In this document: in pieces, positions 50,775 through 60,337 of the stretch
Layout of the letters: each line of letters starts with the position of its first letter
Position numbering within the stretch: the first letter of the stretch is position 1
From: Jeotgalibacillus malaysiensis
Lineage (GTDB): Bacteria > Bacillota > Bacilli > Bacillales > Jeotgalibacillaceae
DNA: 64,000 nt
Assembly (NCBI GenBank): GCA_000818095.1
Contig: CP009416.1
Location: forward strand, 1,224,501-1,288,500
Reading direction: 5' to 3'
Program-made: the position numbers and the translations under genes
Notes under the pieces: generated by a model
Databases searched by the model: none
Told to the model about the DNA's origin: nothing
The model's input: the letters and a program-made list of their open reading frames with translations, nothing else

Positions 50775-52055
50775 ATGTTGAAAAAGTATCTATCGATTTT
50801 TGCAATGGTACTACTATTAATTGGAGTTCTTGCAGCTTGTGCACCGGATCGTGAAGAGTCTGGCGGTTCTACAGATGACAGCGGGGGCGGAGATTCAGAA
50901 GAAGCAACTGGAGATCAGCCAGAATCACTTAGTGTATGGGTAAATGATAATGAAGATCAAAAAGTAGTACTTGAAACACTTTTTGAAAAGTACACTGAAG
51001 AAACTGGAATCGAAATTGATGTAACACCAATGAACATGTTAGATCAAATTGAAGCGCTTAACCTTGATGGTCCTGCAGGTAACGGACCTGACCTGTTTTT
51101 CCAGCCGCATGACCGTATTGGTAATATCGTCCTTCAGGGACTTGCATCACCAATCGACCTTGGTGAAGCAGAAGGTACTTACTCAGAAACAGCGATTGAT
51201 GCTGTAACATACGATGGTGAAATTTACGGAGCTCCACTTGTAGTGGAAACTTACGGAACGTTCTACAATAAAGACCTTGTTGAAGAAGCACCTGCAACAA
51301 TGGATGAGTTAATGGCAATTGCTGAAGAGCAGACAGATGCTGCTTCAGATCAGTATGGTTTCCTGATGGAAGCTGCAAACTTCTACTTCTCATATCCTTT
51401 CTTCGGCGCTAACGGCGCTTACGTGTTCAATAACGAAGGCGGTTCTTACGACGTAGAGGATATCGGTCTTAATAACGAAGGCGCTGTAGCTGGTGGAGAA
51501 CTGATCCAGTCATGGTACCAAAATGGATACATTCCGGTTGAAATCAACCCTGACATCATGAACGGTCTATTCACAGACGGTAAAGTCGGTGTTGCAATCA
51601 CTGGTCCTTGGAATATCCCGGCTTACGAAGAAGCACTTGGTGAAAGCCTTGGAACTGCAATTCTTCCAACAGTTGACGGTACAAACGCAACTTCATTTGT
51701 AGGTGTTAAATCATGGATGGTTTCTGACTTCTCTGAGAACAAAGAAGCTGCAACTGATCTTGCACTATTCCTGACAAATGAAGAAAACTCTACTGCTTAC
51801 TTTGAGGGTGCAGGGGAGCTTCCAGCTAACCAGGCAGCACTTGAAGGCGAAGCTGTAACATCTAATGAACTGATCGCACCATTTGCAGAGCAGATTCAGT
51901 ATGGTACACCAATGCCATCTACTCCTGAAATGCAGCAGGTTTGGGATCCAATCAACAATGCACTTCTATTCATCGCACAGGGTGACGATGTTCAGGAAGT
52001 ACTTGACGAAGCTGTTCAGCAGATCCGCGATAATATCGCAACTGCACAGCAATAA
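50775..52055 (+). CDS. malE: Maltodextrin-binding lipoprotein MalE (MdxE-like)
   Basis: 426 residues. Lipoprotein signal with lipobox LAAC (C22), followed by a Gly/Ser/Asp/Glu-rich linker (about 26-50), then a class I solute-binding domain (SLSVWVNDNEDQKVVLE, NGPDLFFQPHDRIG, DGEIYGAPLVVETYGTFYNK, GPWNIPAYE). It captures maltodextrins outside the membrane for MalFG. RBS AGGAGGGG. First gene of malEFG-amylase-malR, controlled by a LacI-type operator pair and cre. Confidence 0.92.
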   Translation: MLKKYLSIFAMVLLLIGVLAACAPDREESGGSTDDSGGGDSEEATGDQPESLSVWVNDNEDQKVVLETLFEKYTEETGIEIDVTPMNMLDQIEALNLDGPAGNGPDLFFQPHDRIGNIVLQGLASPIDLGEAEGTYSETAIDAVTYDGEIYGAPLVVETYGTFYNKDLVEEAPATMDELMAIAEEQTDAASDQYGFLMEAANFYFSYPFFGANGAYVFNNEGGSYDVEDIGLNNEGAVAGGELIQSWYQNGYIPVEINPDIMNGLFTDGKVGVAITGPWNIPAYEEALGESLGTAILPTVDGTNATSFVGVKSWMVSDFSENKEAATDLALFLTNEENSTAYFEGAGELPANQAALEGEAVTSNELIAPFAEQIQYGTPMPSTPEMQQVWDPINNALLFIAQGDDVQEVLDEAVQQIRDNIATAQQ

Positions 52056-52148
52056 TATTCATGACGATGGTGGATAGAAGGATTCCCTCCTTCTATCCAC
52101 TCACTTTATAGAGAAGATTTATGGAACGCTCACTAGGGAGGCGATGAC

Positions 52149-53459
52149 ATGTCAACTGCTAATCCAACAGCTAAAAAGAACCATAACCCCAAATTAGCTG
52201 TCATACTTTCAATTCTTCTTGCAGGTTTAGGTCAGTTGTACAACCGCAGATATGTAAAGGGTACTTTGTTTATTATTCTTGAAGTTTCCTTCATCCTGAC
52301 GCTTGGACAGTTTATCAACTATGGTATCTGGGGCATTATGACGCTCGGTACACTTGCAGGTACAGACCATTCAGTATTTCTATTAATCTATGGACTTGTA
52401 TCACTCGTTTTAATCGCATTTGCAGTTACGCTTTACATAGCTAACGTAAAAGATGCAAAAAGAGATGCAATCCGCTTAAGAGACGGCGAGAAGGTCCCGA
52501 CTTTTAAAGAAGCACTCCGTAACGTATGGGATACAGGGTTCCCTTACTTTTTTGTTACACCAGGCCTAGTTATGCTGGTATTTATCGTAGTATTACCGCT
52601 TTTATTTACAATTGCTTTAGCTTTCACAGATTACACGCAATATAATCAGCCGCCGAGAAATCTGCTGAGCTGGATCGGATTTGAGAACTTTGGCCGTCTA
52701 TTCTTTGGTACAGGGGCAGGGGACAGTAATATCTGGCAGGATACATTTATCAGTGTTTTTACATGGACGGTTGTATGGACAGTAGTTGCTACAACACTTC
52801 AGATCGCACTTGGACTTTTCCTGGCACTTCTTGTTAACGATCCGAGAATTAAATTTAAGCGTTTAATCCGGACAATTTTAATTCTTCCATGGGCAGTACC
52901 AGCTTTCGTTACGATCCTTGTATTCGCAGCAATGTTTAATGATCGTTTCGGCGCGATAAACACGGAAGTTCTCGCAATGTTTGATTTGGCCATCCCGTGG
53001 CTCCAGGATCCATTCTGGACACGCATTGCGTTAATTATGATACAGACTTGGCTTGGATTCCCATTCGTTTTTGCTTTATTCACAGGTATTTTACAGAGTA
53101 TCTCTAAAGACTGGTATGAAGCAGCAGACGTTGATGGTGCAAGCCGTATGCAGAAATTCAGAAATATCACGCTTCCGCACGTACTTTATGCAACAGCACC
53201 ACTGCTGATTATGCAGTACGCCGGAAACTTCAATAACTTTAATATTATCTACCTGTTTAATGAAGGTGGACCGGCTGTCCGCGGCCAAAATGCGGGCGGT
53301 ACAGACATTTTGATTTCTTGGGTATTCGACCTGACGTTTGAATTGAACCAGTACAGTATGGCAGCTGCCATTACGTTAATCCTTGGATTAATCGTTACAG
53401 GATTTGCCTTCTTCCAGTTCAGAAGAACAAGATCGTTTAAAGAGGAGGGGAATATTTAA
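52149..53459 (+). CDS. malF: Maltodextrin ABC permease MalF
   Basis: 436 residues with an extended N-terminus: a short TM2-like region (GLGQLYNRRYVKGTLFII, about 25-42) and two or three extra helices, then the six-helix permease core carrying the EAA loop EAADVDGASRMQKFRNITLP (about 319-338), which contacts the ATPase. The N-terminal GQLYNRR motif is unusual for MalF of enterics but common in Bacillota MdxF. Ends in TAATG overlap with malG. RBS GGGAGGCG. Confidence 0.92.
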   Translation: MSTANPTAKKNHNPKLAVILSILLAGLGQLYNRRYVKGTLFIILEVSFILTLGQFINYGIWGIMTLGTLAGTDHSVFLLIYGLVSLVLIAFAVTLYIANVKDAKRDAIRLRDGEKVPTFKEALRNVWDTGFPYFFVTPGLVMLVFIVVLPLLFTIALAFTDYTQYNQPPRNLLSWIGFENFGRLFFGTGAGDSNIWQDTFISVFTWTVVWTVVATTLQIALGLFLALLVNDPRIKFKRLIRTILILPWAVPAFVTILVFAAMFNDRFGAINTEVLAMFDLAIPWLQDPFWTRIALIMIQTWLGFPFVFALFTGILQSISKDWYEAADVDGASRMQKFRNITLPHVLYATAPLLIMQYAGNFNNFNIIYLFNEGGPAVRGQNAGGTDILISWVFDLTFELNQYSMAAAITLILGLIVTGFAFFQFRRTRSFKEEGNI

Positions 53460-54301
53460 TGAGTAAAAAAATGAAGTCTAATGCGGAAGTTGCGCTGATT
53501 TATCTATTCCTTGCGTTTATGGCCGTTGTGATCGGCTATCCTCTTCTCTGGACTGTAGGGATGTCACTTAACCCAGGAACAAGTCTTTACTCAGCTCAGC
53601 TGATCCCGGATAACTGGTCGCTTGTTCACTACAAATGGCTGTTTACAGATCCATCAAGTGATTACCTGCTATGGTATAAAAACAGTGTAATTGTTGCGAT
53701 TGCGAATGCTTTCTTCTCAGTTGTACTGACATCATTTGTTGCCTATGCATTCTCACGCTATAAGTTCACGGGTCGTAAATACGGTCTTTATGCGTTTCTA
53801 TTGCTTCAGATGTTCCCGGTTATCATGGGAATGGTCGCAATTTACGTCATGCTGAACATGGTTGGACTGCTGGATTCACTAGTTGGACTTACTTTGATTT
53901 ATATTGGCGGTCAAATACCGTTCAATGCTTGGCTCGTAAAAGGATATTTTGATACAATACCTAAGGAGCTTGATGAAGCTGCGAGAATTGATGGTGCCGG
54001 ACATTTAGGCGTATTCTTCAAAATTATGCTGCCGCTCGCAAAGCCGATCCTCGGTGTTGTAGCCTTGTTCAATTTCATGGCGCCATTTGTTGACTTCCTT
54101 CTGCCGCGTATTATTCTCAGAAACCCTGACAACTTTACGCTTGCACTTGGACTATTCAACTTTATCAGTAATCAGTTCGATAACAACTTCACGCGATTTG
54201 CTGCAGGATCTATCCTGATTGCTGTTCCGATCGCACTTGTTTACCTGCTGTCCCAGCGTTACCTGATCTCAGGACTGACTGCCGGCGGTACGAAAGGTTA
54301 A
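53459..54301 (+). CDS. malG: Maltodextrin ABC permease MalG
   Basis: 280 residues, six membrane spans, EAA loop ELDEAARIDGAGHLGVFFKI (about 171-190), C-terminal SQRYLISGLTAGGTKG characteristic of MalG. It pairs with MalF. The start overlaps the malF stop by one base, RBS GAGGAGGGG. No ATPase gene accompanies the permeases; a shared MsmX-like ATPase elsewhere in the genome is expected. Confidence 0.93.
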   Translation: MSKKMKSNAEVALIYLFLAFMAVVIGYPLLWTVGMSLNPGTSLYSAQLIPDNWSLVHYKWLFTDPSSDYLLWYKNSVIVAIANAFFSVVLTSFVAYAFSRYKFTGRKYGLYAFLLLQMFPVIMGMVAIYVMLNMVGLLDSLVGLTLIYIGGQIPFNAWLVKGYFDTIPKELDEAARIDGAGHLGVFFKIMLPLAKPILGVVALFNFMAPFVDFLLPRIILRNPDNFTLALGLFNFISNQFDNNFTRFAAGSILIAVPIALVYLLSQRYLISGLTAGGTKG

Positions 54302-54381
54302 TCACTGATACTGATTGATTCTTACAGACACATAGCTTACGTAACTTCGGAAAATTTTCCGTTAAAGGAGGAGGGGCAGAG

Positions 54382-55926
54382 GTGAGAAGAGTCAGCGCTC
54401 TTTTACTCATCACTATCCTCCTTTTTAATAGCGCTTTTTTGAATTCAGCAGGCGCTGTTGAAAAGGAAGAGAGAATGTGGCAGGACGAATCAATTTATTT
54501 TCTAATGGTGGACCGTTTTCTAAATGGTGACACTTCAAATGATTTTACAGTGAATACGCAGGATCCGCTTGCGTATCACGGTGGTGACTTCCAGGGCGTT
54601 ATCAATGAGCTGGATCACATTAAGGACATGGGCTTTACTGCAATCTGGCTGACGCCGGTCTTTTCTAATGAAGAAAACGGGTATCACGGCTACTGGATTG
54701 ATGACTTTTATGAAACAGAAGAGCATTTTGGCACAATTGAAGAATTTAAGACGCTTGTAGATGAAGCACATGACAGAGATATCAAAGTCATCCTGGACTT
54801 TGTTGTCAATCACACAGCACCAACCCACCCGTGGATGTCAGATCCTGAAAAAGAAGACTGGTACCATGAAGAACAGCCGATCAGAGACAATAATGATCCT
54901 GAACAGCTTGAAAACGGCTGGATTTATGGGCTGCCGGACCTGAATACTGAAAACCCGGAAGTGCGGGAATACTTATTTGACGCCGCTAAATGGTGGATAG
55001 AAGAAACTGATATTGATGGCTACCGTCTTGATACAGTTAAGCACGTTCCGGCTGAGTTCTGGACTGAGTTTTCATCAGAAGTTAAATCAGTTAAAGATGA
55101 CTTTTACTTAATCGGTGAAGTGTATGATACAGATGTAAGAAAAATTGCTGAATATGCAGATACCGGAATTGACGGGTTTGTTGACTTTCCACTGGCTGAA
55201 CAGATGAGAACAGCTTTTCAGACGGTTGATCAATCTACAGACCGCCTGTTCAACTATTGGGATTATAATCAGCAGTTCTTTGACAACCCGTATCTGATGG
55301 GTAATTTCATTGATAACCACGATATGTCGCGTTTTACAAGGCTTGCTGCTGAGAATAATATGTTCCCGGGTACAAGATGGGAGCTTGCGACAGTCTTTAT
55401 GTTCACGGTTCCGGGGATTCCAATCATGTATTATGGATCTGAGATCGCACTCGATGGCGGAGAAGATCCTGATAACCGGAGACTCATGGACTTTAATGTT
55501 GATGAAGAGCTGAAGGATTATATTTCAGATGTCGGTGAACTGAGACAGGAGTTGCCATCGTTAACGAGAGGGACTTTAAATGTTCTTTATAACGAGCAGG
55601 GCATGCTTGTATATGAACGTGAATATGAAGATGAAACCAGTGTGATCGCAATTAACAATACGAGTGAAACACAGACAGTTGATTTACCTGTAGCAGATTT
55701 CACAGAAGACAGTGAACTGCGCGGACTGCTTGGTGGGGACCTTGTAAGACCTGAGAACGATCAGTTCAGAATTGTACTTGATCGTGAAGTTGCCGAGATC
55801 TATGTCGTTGCTGAAGAAACAGGTATTAATTATGGATTTTTAGCATTAATTGCGGCTGTCTGGGTATTCTTTATCGGATTATTCATATTTATGAAGAAAA
55901 AAGGGAATAGAAAATCAAAGGCATAA
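54382..55926 (+). CDS. Extracytoplasmic membrane-anchored alpha-amylase (GH13)
   Basis: 514 residues. An N-terminal signal peptide (about 1-25) is followed by a GH13 barrel with DFVVNH (about 139-144), GYRLDTVKH (nucleophile D217), GEVYD (acid E246) and FIDNHD (D314), then a small beta domain and a C-terminal transmembrane helix (about 484-504) followed by a basic stop-transfer tail KKKGNRKSK. So the enzyme should sit on the outer face of the cell membrane. GTG start at 54382 follows GGAGGAGG. Its place in the import operon suggests it produces dextrins for MalEFG. Confidence 0.9.
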   Translation: MRRVSALLLITILLFNSAFLNSAGAVEKEERMWQDESIYFLMVDRFLNGDTSNDFTVNTQDPLAYHGGDFQGVINELDHIKDMGFTAIWLTPVFSNEENGYHGYWIDDFYETEEHFGTIEEFKTLVDEAHDRDIKVILDFVVNHTAPTHPWMSDPEKEDWYHEEQPIRDNNDPEQLENGWIYGLPDLNTENPEVREYLFDAAKWWIEETDIDGYRLDTVKHVPAEFWTEFSSEVKSVKDDFYLIGEVYDTDVRKIAEYADTGIDGFVDFPLAEQMRTAFQTVDQSTDRLFNYWDYNQQFFDNPYLMGNFIDNHDMSRFTRLAAENNMFPGTRWELATVFMFTVPGIPIMYYGSEIALDGGEDPDNRRLMDFNVDEELKDYISDVGELRQELPSLTRGTLNVLYNEQGMLVYEREYEDETSVIAINNTSETQTVDLPVADFTEDSELRGLLGGDLVRPENDQFRIVLDREVAEIYVVAEETGINYGFLALIAAVWVFFIGLFIFMKKKGNRKSKA

Positions 55927-55975
55927 GTCTTTGGTTTTACCCGAATTGTAAGCGTACTCACAGGAGGTGACGATG

Positions 55976-57007
55976 ATGTCTGTCACAATTAAAGATGTAG
56001 CAAAGGCTGCAAATGTAGCGCCGTCAACGGTTTCAAGGGTCATTGCAAACAATCCGAGAATCAGCGAACGGACAAAGGTGAAGGTAAGAGAAGCGATGGA
56101 CCTGCTTGGCTACCATCCGAATTTTATCGCAAGAAGTCTTGCCAATCAGGCAACTCAGGTGATCGGACTAGTCACTCCGGGTTCATCAGACGTATTTTTT
56201 CAAAACCCATTCTTTCCGACAGTGTTAAGAGGGCTGAATGAAGGTGCGCATGAACATCAGTATGCACTGCAGCTTGTCACTGGTAAAAGTGAGGATGATA
56301 TCTACAATGGTGTTGTCCAGATGGTTCAGGGCGGCCGGGTTGATGGTGTCGTCCTGCTGTATTCAAAAGTGGAAGATAGAATTGTTGAATACTTACAGGA
56401 GCGTAATTTTCCGTTTGTGATGATCGGGAAACCGTATAAGATGGCTGACAGTATCACCCACGTTGATAACGATAATGTCACCGCAGGCTTTGATGCGACA
56501 GAGTTTCTGCTTGGTATGGGACATGAACGCATTGCATTTGTCGGCGGGGATAAGCAGCTTGTCGTGACAATGGAGAGACTTCAGGGATATAAGGATGCGC
56601 TGCAAAAGGCAGGTATACCATATCGTGAATCCTATACCGTGCATGAAAGCTTCCTGCTTGAGGGTGGGAAAGACGCAATCTGTGCACTGATGGAGCTGCC
56701 GCCGGATGACCGGCCTACAGCACTCCTTGTGACAGATGACCTGATGTCGCTTGGGGTATTAAATACGCTGAGTGAGCTTGACATGTCAGTACCTGAGGAT
56801 ATTTCAATTATCAGCTTTAATAATGTACTTTTTTCTGAAATGTCGAGACCGCCGCTGACATCAGTAGATATTAATATATTCCAGCTTGGTTATGAAGCAT
56901 CCAAGCAGCTGATTACGTGTGTGGAAAAGAAAGTAGAACCATTTCACAGGATTACTGTACCGCACAAGATCATTAAAAGATTTTCGACTGAATACGTAAA
57001 AAAATAA
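55976..57007 (+). CDS. malR: LacI-family regulator of maltodextrin use (MalR-like)
   Basis: 343 residues: N-terminal LacI helix-turn-helix VTIKDVAKAANVAPSTVSRV (about 2-21) with hinge helix IARSLANQ (about 51-58), then a periplasmic-binding-like effector domain (LVTPGSSDVFFQNPFFP, ALLVTDDLMSLGVL, PLTSVDINIFQLGYEA). Probably represses malE and perhaps the divergent neopullulanase via the operators at 50669 and 50726 until maltose is present. ATG 55976 is eight bases after AGGAGG; ATG 55973 and GTG 55967 are alternatives. Confidence 0.9.
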   Translation: MSVTIKDVAKAANVAPSTVSRVIANNPRISERTKVKVREAMDLLGYHPNFIARSLANQATQVIGLVTPGSSDVFFQNPFFPTVLRGLNEGAHEHQYALQLVTGKSEDDIYNGVVQMVQGGRVDGVVLLYSKVEDRIVEYLQERNFPFVMIGKPYKMADSITHVDNDNVTAGFDATEFLLGMGHERIAFVGGDKQLVVTMERLQGYKDALQKAGIPYRESYTVHESFLLEGGKDAICALMELPPDDRPTALLVTDDLMSLGVLNTLSELDMSVPEDISIISFNNVLFSEMSRPPLTSVDINIFQLGYEASKQLITCVEKKVEPFHRITVPHKIIKRFSTEYVKK

Positions 57008-57033
57008 GAGCATCGCTGCTCTTATTTTTTTTT
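56998..57033. terminator. Shared terminator of malR and cdr
   Basis: AAAAATAAGAGCA / TGCTCTTATTTTT with a 4-nt loop, overlapping the stop codons of both convergent genes, T-rich both ways. Confidence 0.9.
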
Positions 57034-58374
57034 GTTCATTTTCTTAACCGCCTTATATCCAATCATATTGACCGGATCCTTTGGCGCGCTGTATGGAGGA
57101 GCGTAGGCAATTTCAAGTGTTTGAAGATCAAGCACACTCAGCCCTCCGTTAATAGCAGTACTGATTACATCTATCCGCTTATCAGCACCCTGTCCGACTG
57201 CCTGAGCACCGTATATCGTTCCGCTGTCAGGACAAAAATGCACCATGAGCGATAACGAAGAAGCGCCGGGATAATAACCTGCATGCTGTTTTGATGTCAG
57301 TTCTGCTGTTTCAAACGGGATCTCCATTTTTCTGAGGGAAGAGCCGCTATGACCTACAACAGCAGCTGATTGTTCAAATACTTTACAGATCGCAGTACCA
57401 AGTATTCCTTTAAAAGCAACCGGGTCATCTGTAATATGTCTTGCAGCCACGTACGCTTCTCTGTGCGCCACCCAGGCGAGTGGTACCTGTTTAGGTTTGC
57501 CTGTGATGAAATCAAAAGACTCAATCACATCCCCGATCGCATAAATATCAGGGTCATCTGTCTGCATGTATTCATTTACACGCACGCCGCCTGTTATTCC
57601 GATCGACAGCCCGGCAGCTTCTGCAAGGTGCTTATTCGGCTTGATCCCAACTGCAAGTAATAGAAAGTCTGCTTCAATCTCAGTCCCGTCTGACAACTTT
57701 AGAGAGCGGTCTTCATTAATCTGTTCAACCGTTGCTGAAAGGTGGAGATCAACATCATGATCAATCAGCTCTTTTTCAAGAACCTGAGAAAAATCAGGCT
57801 CAAGCAGGTTAAGTACGTGTGAAGAACGCTGAACGAGGTGGACTTTCATTCCTCTGGCTTTCATATTTTCAGCCATTTCAAGTCCGATGAATCCACCGCC
57901 AACGAGGCAGACAGACTGATAATTACGCTTCGTAATATGCTCATCAAGCTTCAGCATATCCTTAAACGATCTGAGACTGTAACAGTTCCCTCTATCCAGG
58001 TGTTTGATATCCGGCACGACCGGAACCGCTCCTGGTGAGTACACAAGCTTGTCGTAGCTTTCATCATACGTAACGTCTTTAATATGATCTTTAATCGTAA
58101 CAGTCTTTTCTGACCTGTTGATCCGTATCACTTCATGACGGATTCTGACCTCAATCTTTTTCTTTTCCTGAAAAGATTCAGGCGTTGCTGCAATCAGATG
58201 CTCTCTTTTTTCAACGAAACCACCAAGATAATAAGGCATGCCGCAGTTTGCAAAAGACATTGTTCCATCTTTTTCAAATACGATGATTTCAGCTTCTTCA
58301 TCAAGCATGCGCAGCTGGGAAGCAAACGTGGCACCACCAGCGACACCGCCGATTACCAGCACTTTCTTAGTCAT
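57022..58374 (-). CDS. cdr: CoA-disulfide reductase-type flavoprotein
   Basis: 450 residues. FAD-binding VLVIGGVAGGATFAS (about 5-19), the single redox Cys C44 in SFANCGMPYYLGG, NAD(P)-binding VCLVGGGFIGLEMAE (about 155-169), and YAIGDVIE (about 274-281) then a dimerisation domain with conserved YPGA and YAPPYS (about 428-433). Reduces CoA disulfide (or related polysulfides) with NADPH. The upstream Shine-Dalgarno is weak. It follows the degV-family gene by 13 nt, so it is probably co-transcribed with it. Confidence 0.88.
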   Translation of the reverse strand: MTKKVLVIGGVAGGATFASQLRMLDEEAEIIVFEKDGTMSFANCGMPYYLGGFVEKREHLIAATPESFQEKKKIEVRIRHEVIRINRSEKTVTIKDHIKDVTYDESYDKLVYSPGAVPVVPDIKHLDRGNCYSLRSFKDMLKLDEHITKRNYQSVCLVGGGFIGLEMAENMKARGMKVHLVQRSSHVLNLLEPDFSQVLEKELIDHDVDLHLSATVEQINEDRSLKLSDGTEIEADFLLLAVGIKPNKHLAEAAGLSIGITGGVRVNEYMQTDDPDIYAIGDVIESFDFITGKPKQVPLAWVAHREAYVAARHITDDPVAFKGILGTAICKVFEQSAAVVGHSGSSLRKMEIPFETAELTSKQHAGYYPGASSLSLMVHFCPDSGTIYGAQAVGQGADKRIDVISTAINGGLSVLDLQTLEIAYAPPYSAPKDPVNMIGYKAVKKMNKKK

Positions 58375-58387
58375 GTTATCAATCCAA

Positions 58388-59251
58388 TCAATGTTCAGAT
58401 TTTTTATTCAGGAAAAAGATTGCAAGTGTACCCGGACCGGCGTGTGCACCGACTGCTGAACCGATCATTCCCGTAAAGAAGGAAGTTGTACCGAACTCAT
58501 TTTCAATCATTGTTTTCATTTCTTCAGCTAACGGCTCATCATCACCGTGACTGATGCCAATTATCTGCTGATCAAGCTGGTCTCCGCGTTCTCTCATCAC
58601 TTCAATGATTCTCTTCATCAGCTTCTTTTTACCGCGCAGCTTTTCAAGCGGGACAAGCTTTCCGTCCTCAACGTGCAGCAGCGGTTTAATATTTAACAGC
58701 CCACCGATAAATGCAGAGGCCTTAGACACGCGTCCGCCTTTTGCCAGATAATCAAGGTCCTCAACGGTAAAAAGATGTTCCATATGCTCATATTGAAACT
58801 TCACTTCTGCTTCGATCTGTTCAAATGTAGCACCTTCTGACAGCATCTGAGCTGCTTTCACAACAACAAGACCATATCCGAGAGATGCACACTTTGTATC
58901 AAGGATCGTCAAATCCAGATCAGGATATTCCTCTTTTACCTGATCCCTGATCATAACGGCTGTCTGATAAGTGCCTGAGAGCTCAGATGAAAAAGCGATA
59001 TATAAACCTTTATTGCCTGACTTTGCAAGTGCTGTGAATACTTCCTCCATCTTCTTAGGACTCGCCTGTGAAGTCTTCGGATGCCCTCCATTACGGATCG
59101 AGTCGAATACATCCTTAGACTTAATTGATACGATGTCTTCGTATTCTTCATCTCCTATATGTACATGGAGTGGGAGGAGTGTTATATTATGTTCTGTGAA
59201 AAATTTACCCGGTAAATCACTTGCGCTGTCTGCAATCAGTTGAATGTTCAT
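58388..59251 (-). CDS. yitS: DegV-family fatty-acid-binding protein (YitS-like)
   Basis: 287 residues: IADSASDLP at about 5-13, the conserved SSELSGTY (about 90-97; lipid-binding Ser/Thr region), GYGLVVVKAA, and C-terminal SHGDDEPLAEE, TGMIGSAVGAHAGPGTLAI (roughly 255-273). DegV/FakB-type proteins bind a fatty acid for phosphorylation by FakA. RBS AAAGGAG ahead of ATG 59251. Order DegV, YitT, YitU, YitV, YitW equals B. subtilis yitS-yitW, supporting the name. Confidence 0.87.
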   Translation of the reverse strand: MNIQLIADSASDLPGKFFTEHNITLLPLHVHIGDEEYEDIVSIKSKDVFDSIRNGGHPKTSQASPKKMEEVFTALAKSGNKGLYIAFSSELSGTYQTAVMIRDQVKEEYPDLDLTILDTKCASLGYGLVVVKAAQMLSEGATFEQIEAEVKFQYEHMEHLFTVEDLDYLAKGGRVSKASAFIGGLLNIKPLLHVEDGKLVPLEKLRGKKKLMKRIIEVMRERGDQLDQQIIGISHGDDEPLAEEMKTMIENEFGTTSFFTGMIGSAVGAHAGPGTLAIFFLNKKSEH

Positions 59252-59280
59252 TTTAGTAGCTCCTTTACATTTTGTCATAA

Positions 59281-59314
59281 CCTTTTAGACAGGCATTGTT
59301 CCACGTCTAAAAGG
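59281..59314. promoter_or_regulatory. Inverted repeat in the yitS leader
   Basis: CCTTTTAGAC / GTCTAAAAGG, perfect 10-bp arms separated by 14 nt, between the predicted promoter and the yitS start. Operator or RNA hairpin. Confidence 0.5.
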
Positions 59315-59345
59315 ATTAGTCTGTACAGCTTTCGTCATACTACTA

Positions 59346-59374
59346 AGTGTATCGATTAAATGAAGAATTTACAA
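59346..59374 (-). promoter_or_regulatory. Promoter of yitS-cdr
   Basis: On the minus strand TTGTAA, 17-nt spacer, TACACT. Confidence 0.55.
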
Positions 59375-59443
59375 TCAGATTAGTGTAGTGACGGGTAAAT
59401 TAGGTAAAGTATAAATAAGTGATATAGAAGGGAAGGGTGAATT

Positions 59444-60337
59444 GTGGCAGAAACGAGAGATGCCTTTAGTCTGGCTCATGTATCAAAAGAAAATATCTGG
59501 CTTGAAACGAAAAAAATTGCCATTGTCATTATCGGGGCAGTTTTGAATGCCGTCGCACTGAACCTGTTCTTAATTCCTGCAAATGTTTTTGCCAGCGGCT
59601 TTACAGGAGCGGCTCAGCTCTTATCTAATATTCTTCTGGAATTTACACCGATCTTTATCTCGACAGGGGTACTCCTGCTGATCCTTAATATCCCGGCGAT
59701 CATTCTCGGGTGGTTCAGGGTTGGGAAGATGTTCACAATCTACAGTCTGGTTTCAGTAGGTTTTACGACCATTGCGCTTGAAATTATTCCAGTCGTTGAG
59801 GTGTCTCCTGATATCTTACTAAACGCAGTGTTTGGTGGCGTTATTGCCGGCGTTGGCGTAGGGATGACCCTGAAATGGGGTGCTTCTACTGGTGGTATGG
59901 ACATTATTGCGATGATCTTATCAAGACTGAATGATAAGCCTGTAGGTATTTATTTCTTCGCCATGAATGCGGGGATTATCCTGCTTGCAAGTGCTTTATT
60001 CGGCTGGGAAAAAGGTTTATACACACTCGTTACACTGTATGCGTCAACACGTATGATTGATGCGCTTCATACACGTCATGAAAAGCTTACTGCGATGATT
60101 GTTACTGACAAATCTTCTGTATTGAAAAAAGCAATTCATGACAAGATGGTCAGAGGGATTACAATTGTTCCGGCTCGGGGTGCTTTTGCGGATGATCCTA
60201 AGGAAATGCTGATTATGGTAATTACACGTTATGAGCTGTTTGAACTTGAGCGGATTATTCATCAGACGGATCCGCATGCGTTTACAAATATTATTCAGAC
60301 GACTGGAATCTTCGGGTTTTTCAGGAAAGATGATTAG
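59444..60337 (+). CDS. yitT: YitT-family membrane protein (DUF2179)
   Basis: 297 residues with six hydrophobic segments in the first two thirds (FLIPANVFASGFTGAAQLL, about 42-60; GMTLKWGASTGGMDIIAM, about 142-159) and a cytoplasmic DUF2179 domain at the end (about 210-295: TAMIVTDKSSVL, RGITIVPARGAF, EMLIMVITRYE). YitT-type proteins are polytopic and of unresolved transport function. Starts at GTG 59444 after GAAGGG. Divergent from yitS. Confidence 0.85.
   Translation: MAETRDAFSLAHVSKENIWLETKKIAIVIIGAVLNAVALNLFLIPANVFASGFTGAAQLLSNILLEFTPIFISTGVLLLILNIPAIILGWFRVGKMFTIYSLVSVGFTTIALEIIPVVEVSPDILLNAVFGGVIAGVGVGMTLKWGASTGGMDIIAMILSRLNDKPVGIYFFAMNAGIILLASALFGWEKGLYTLVTLYASTRMIDALHTRHEKLTAMIVTDKSSVLKKAIHDKMVRGITIVPARGAFADDPKEMLIMVITRYELFELERIIHQTDPHAFTNIIQTTGIFGFFRKDD

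Noticed and set aside
54348-54361. 14-bp palindrome CGGAAAATTTTCCG between malG and the amylase gene
   Set aside because: It is short, AT-rich in the middle and without a spacer, so it is likely to occur by chance; no operator or terminator features surround it.
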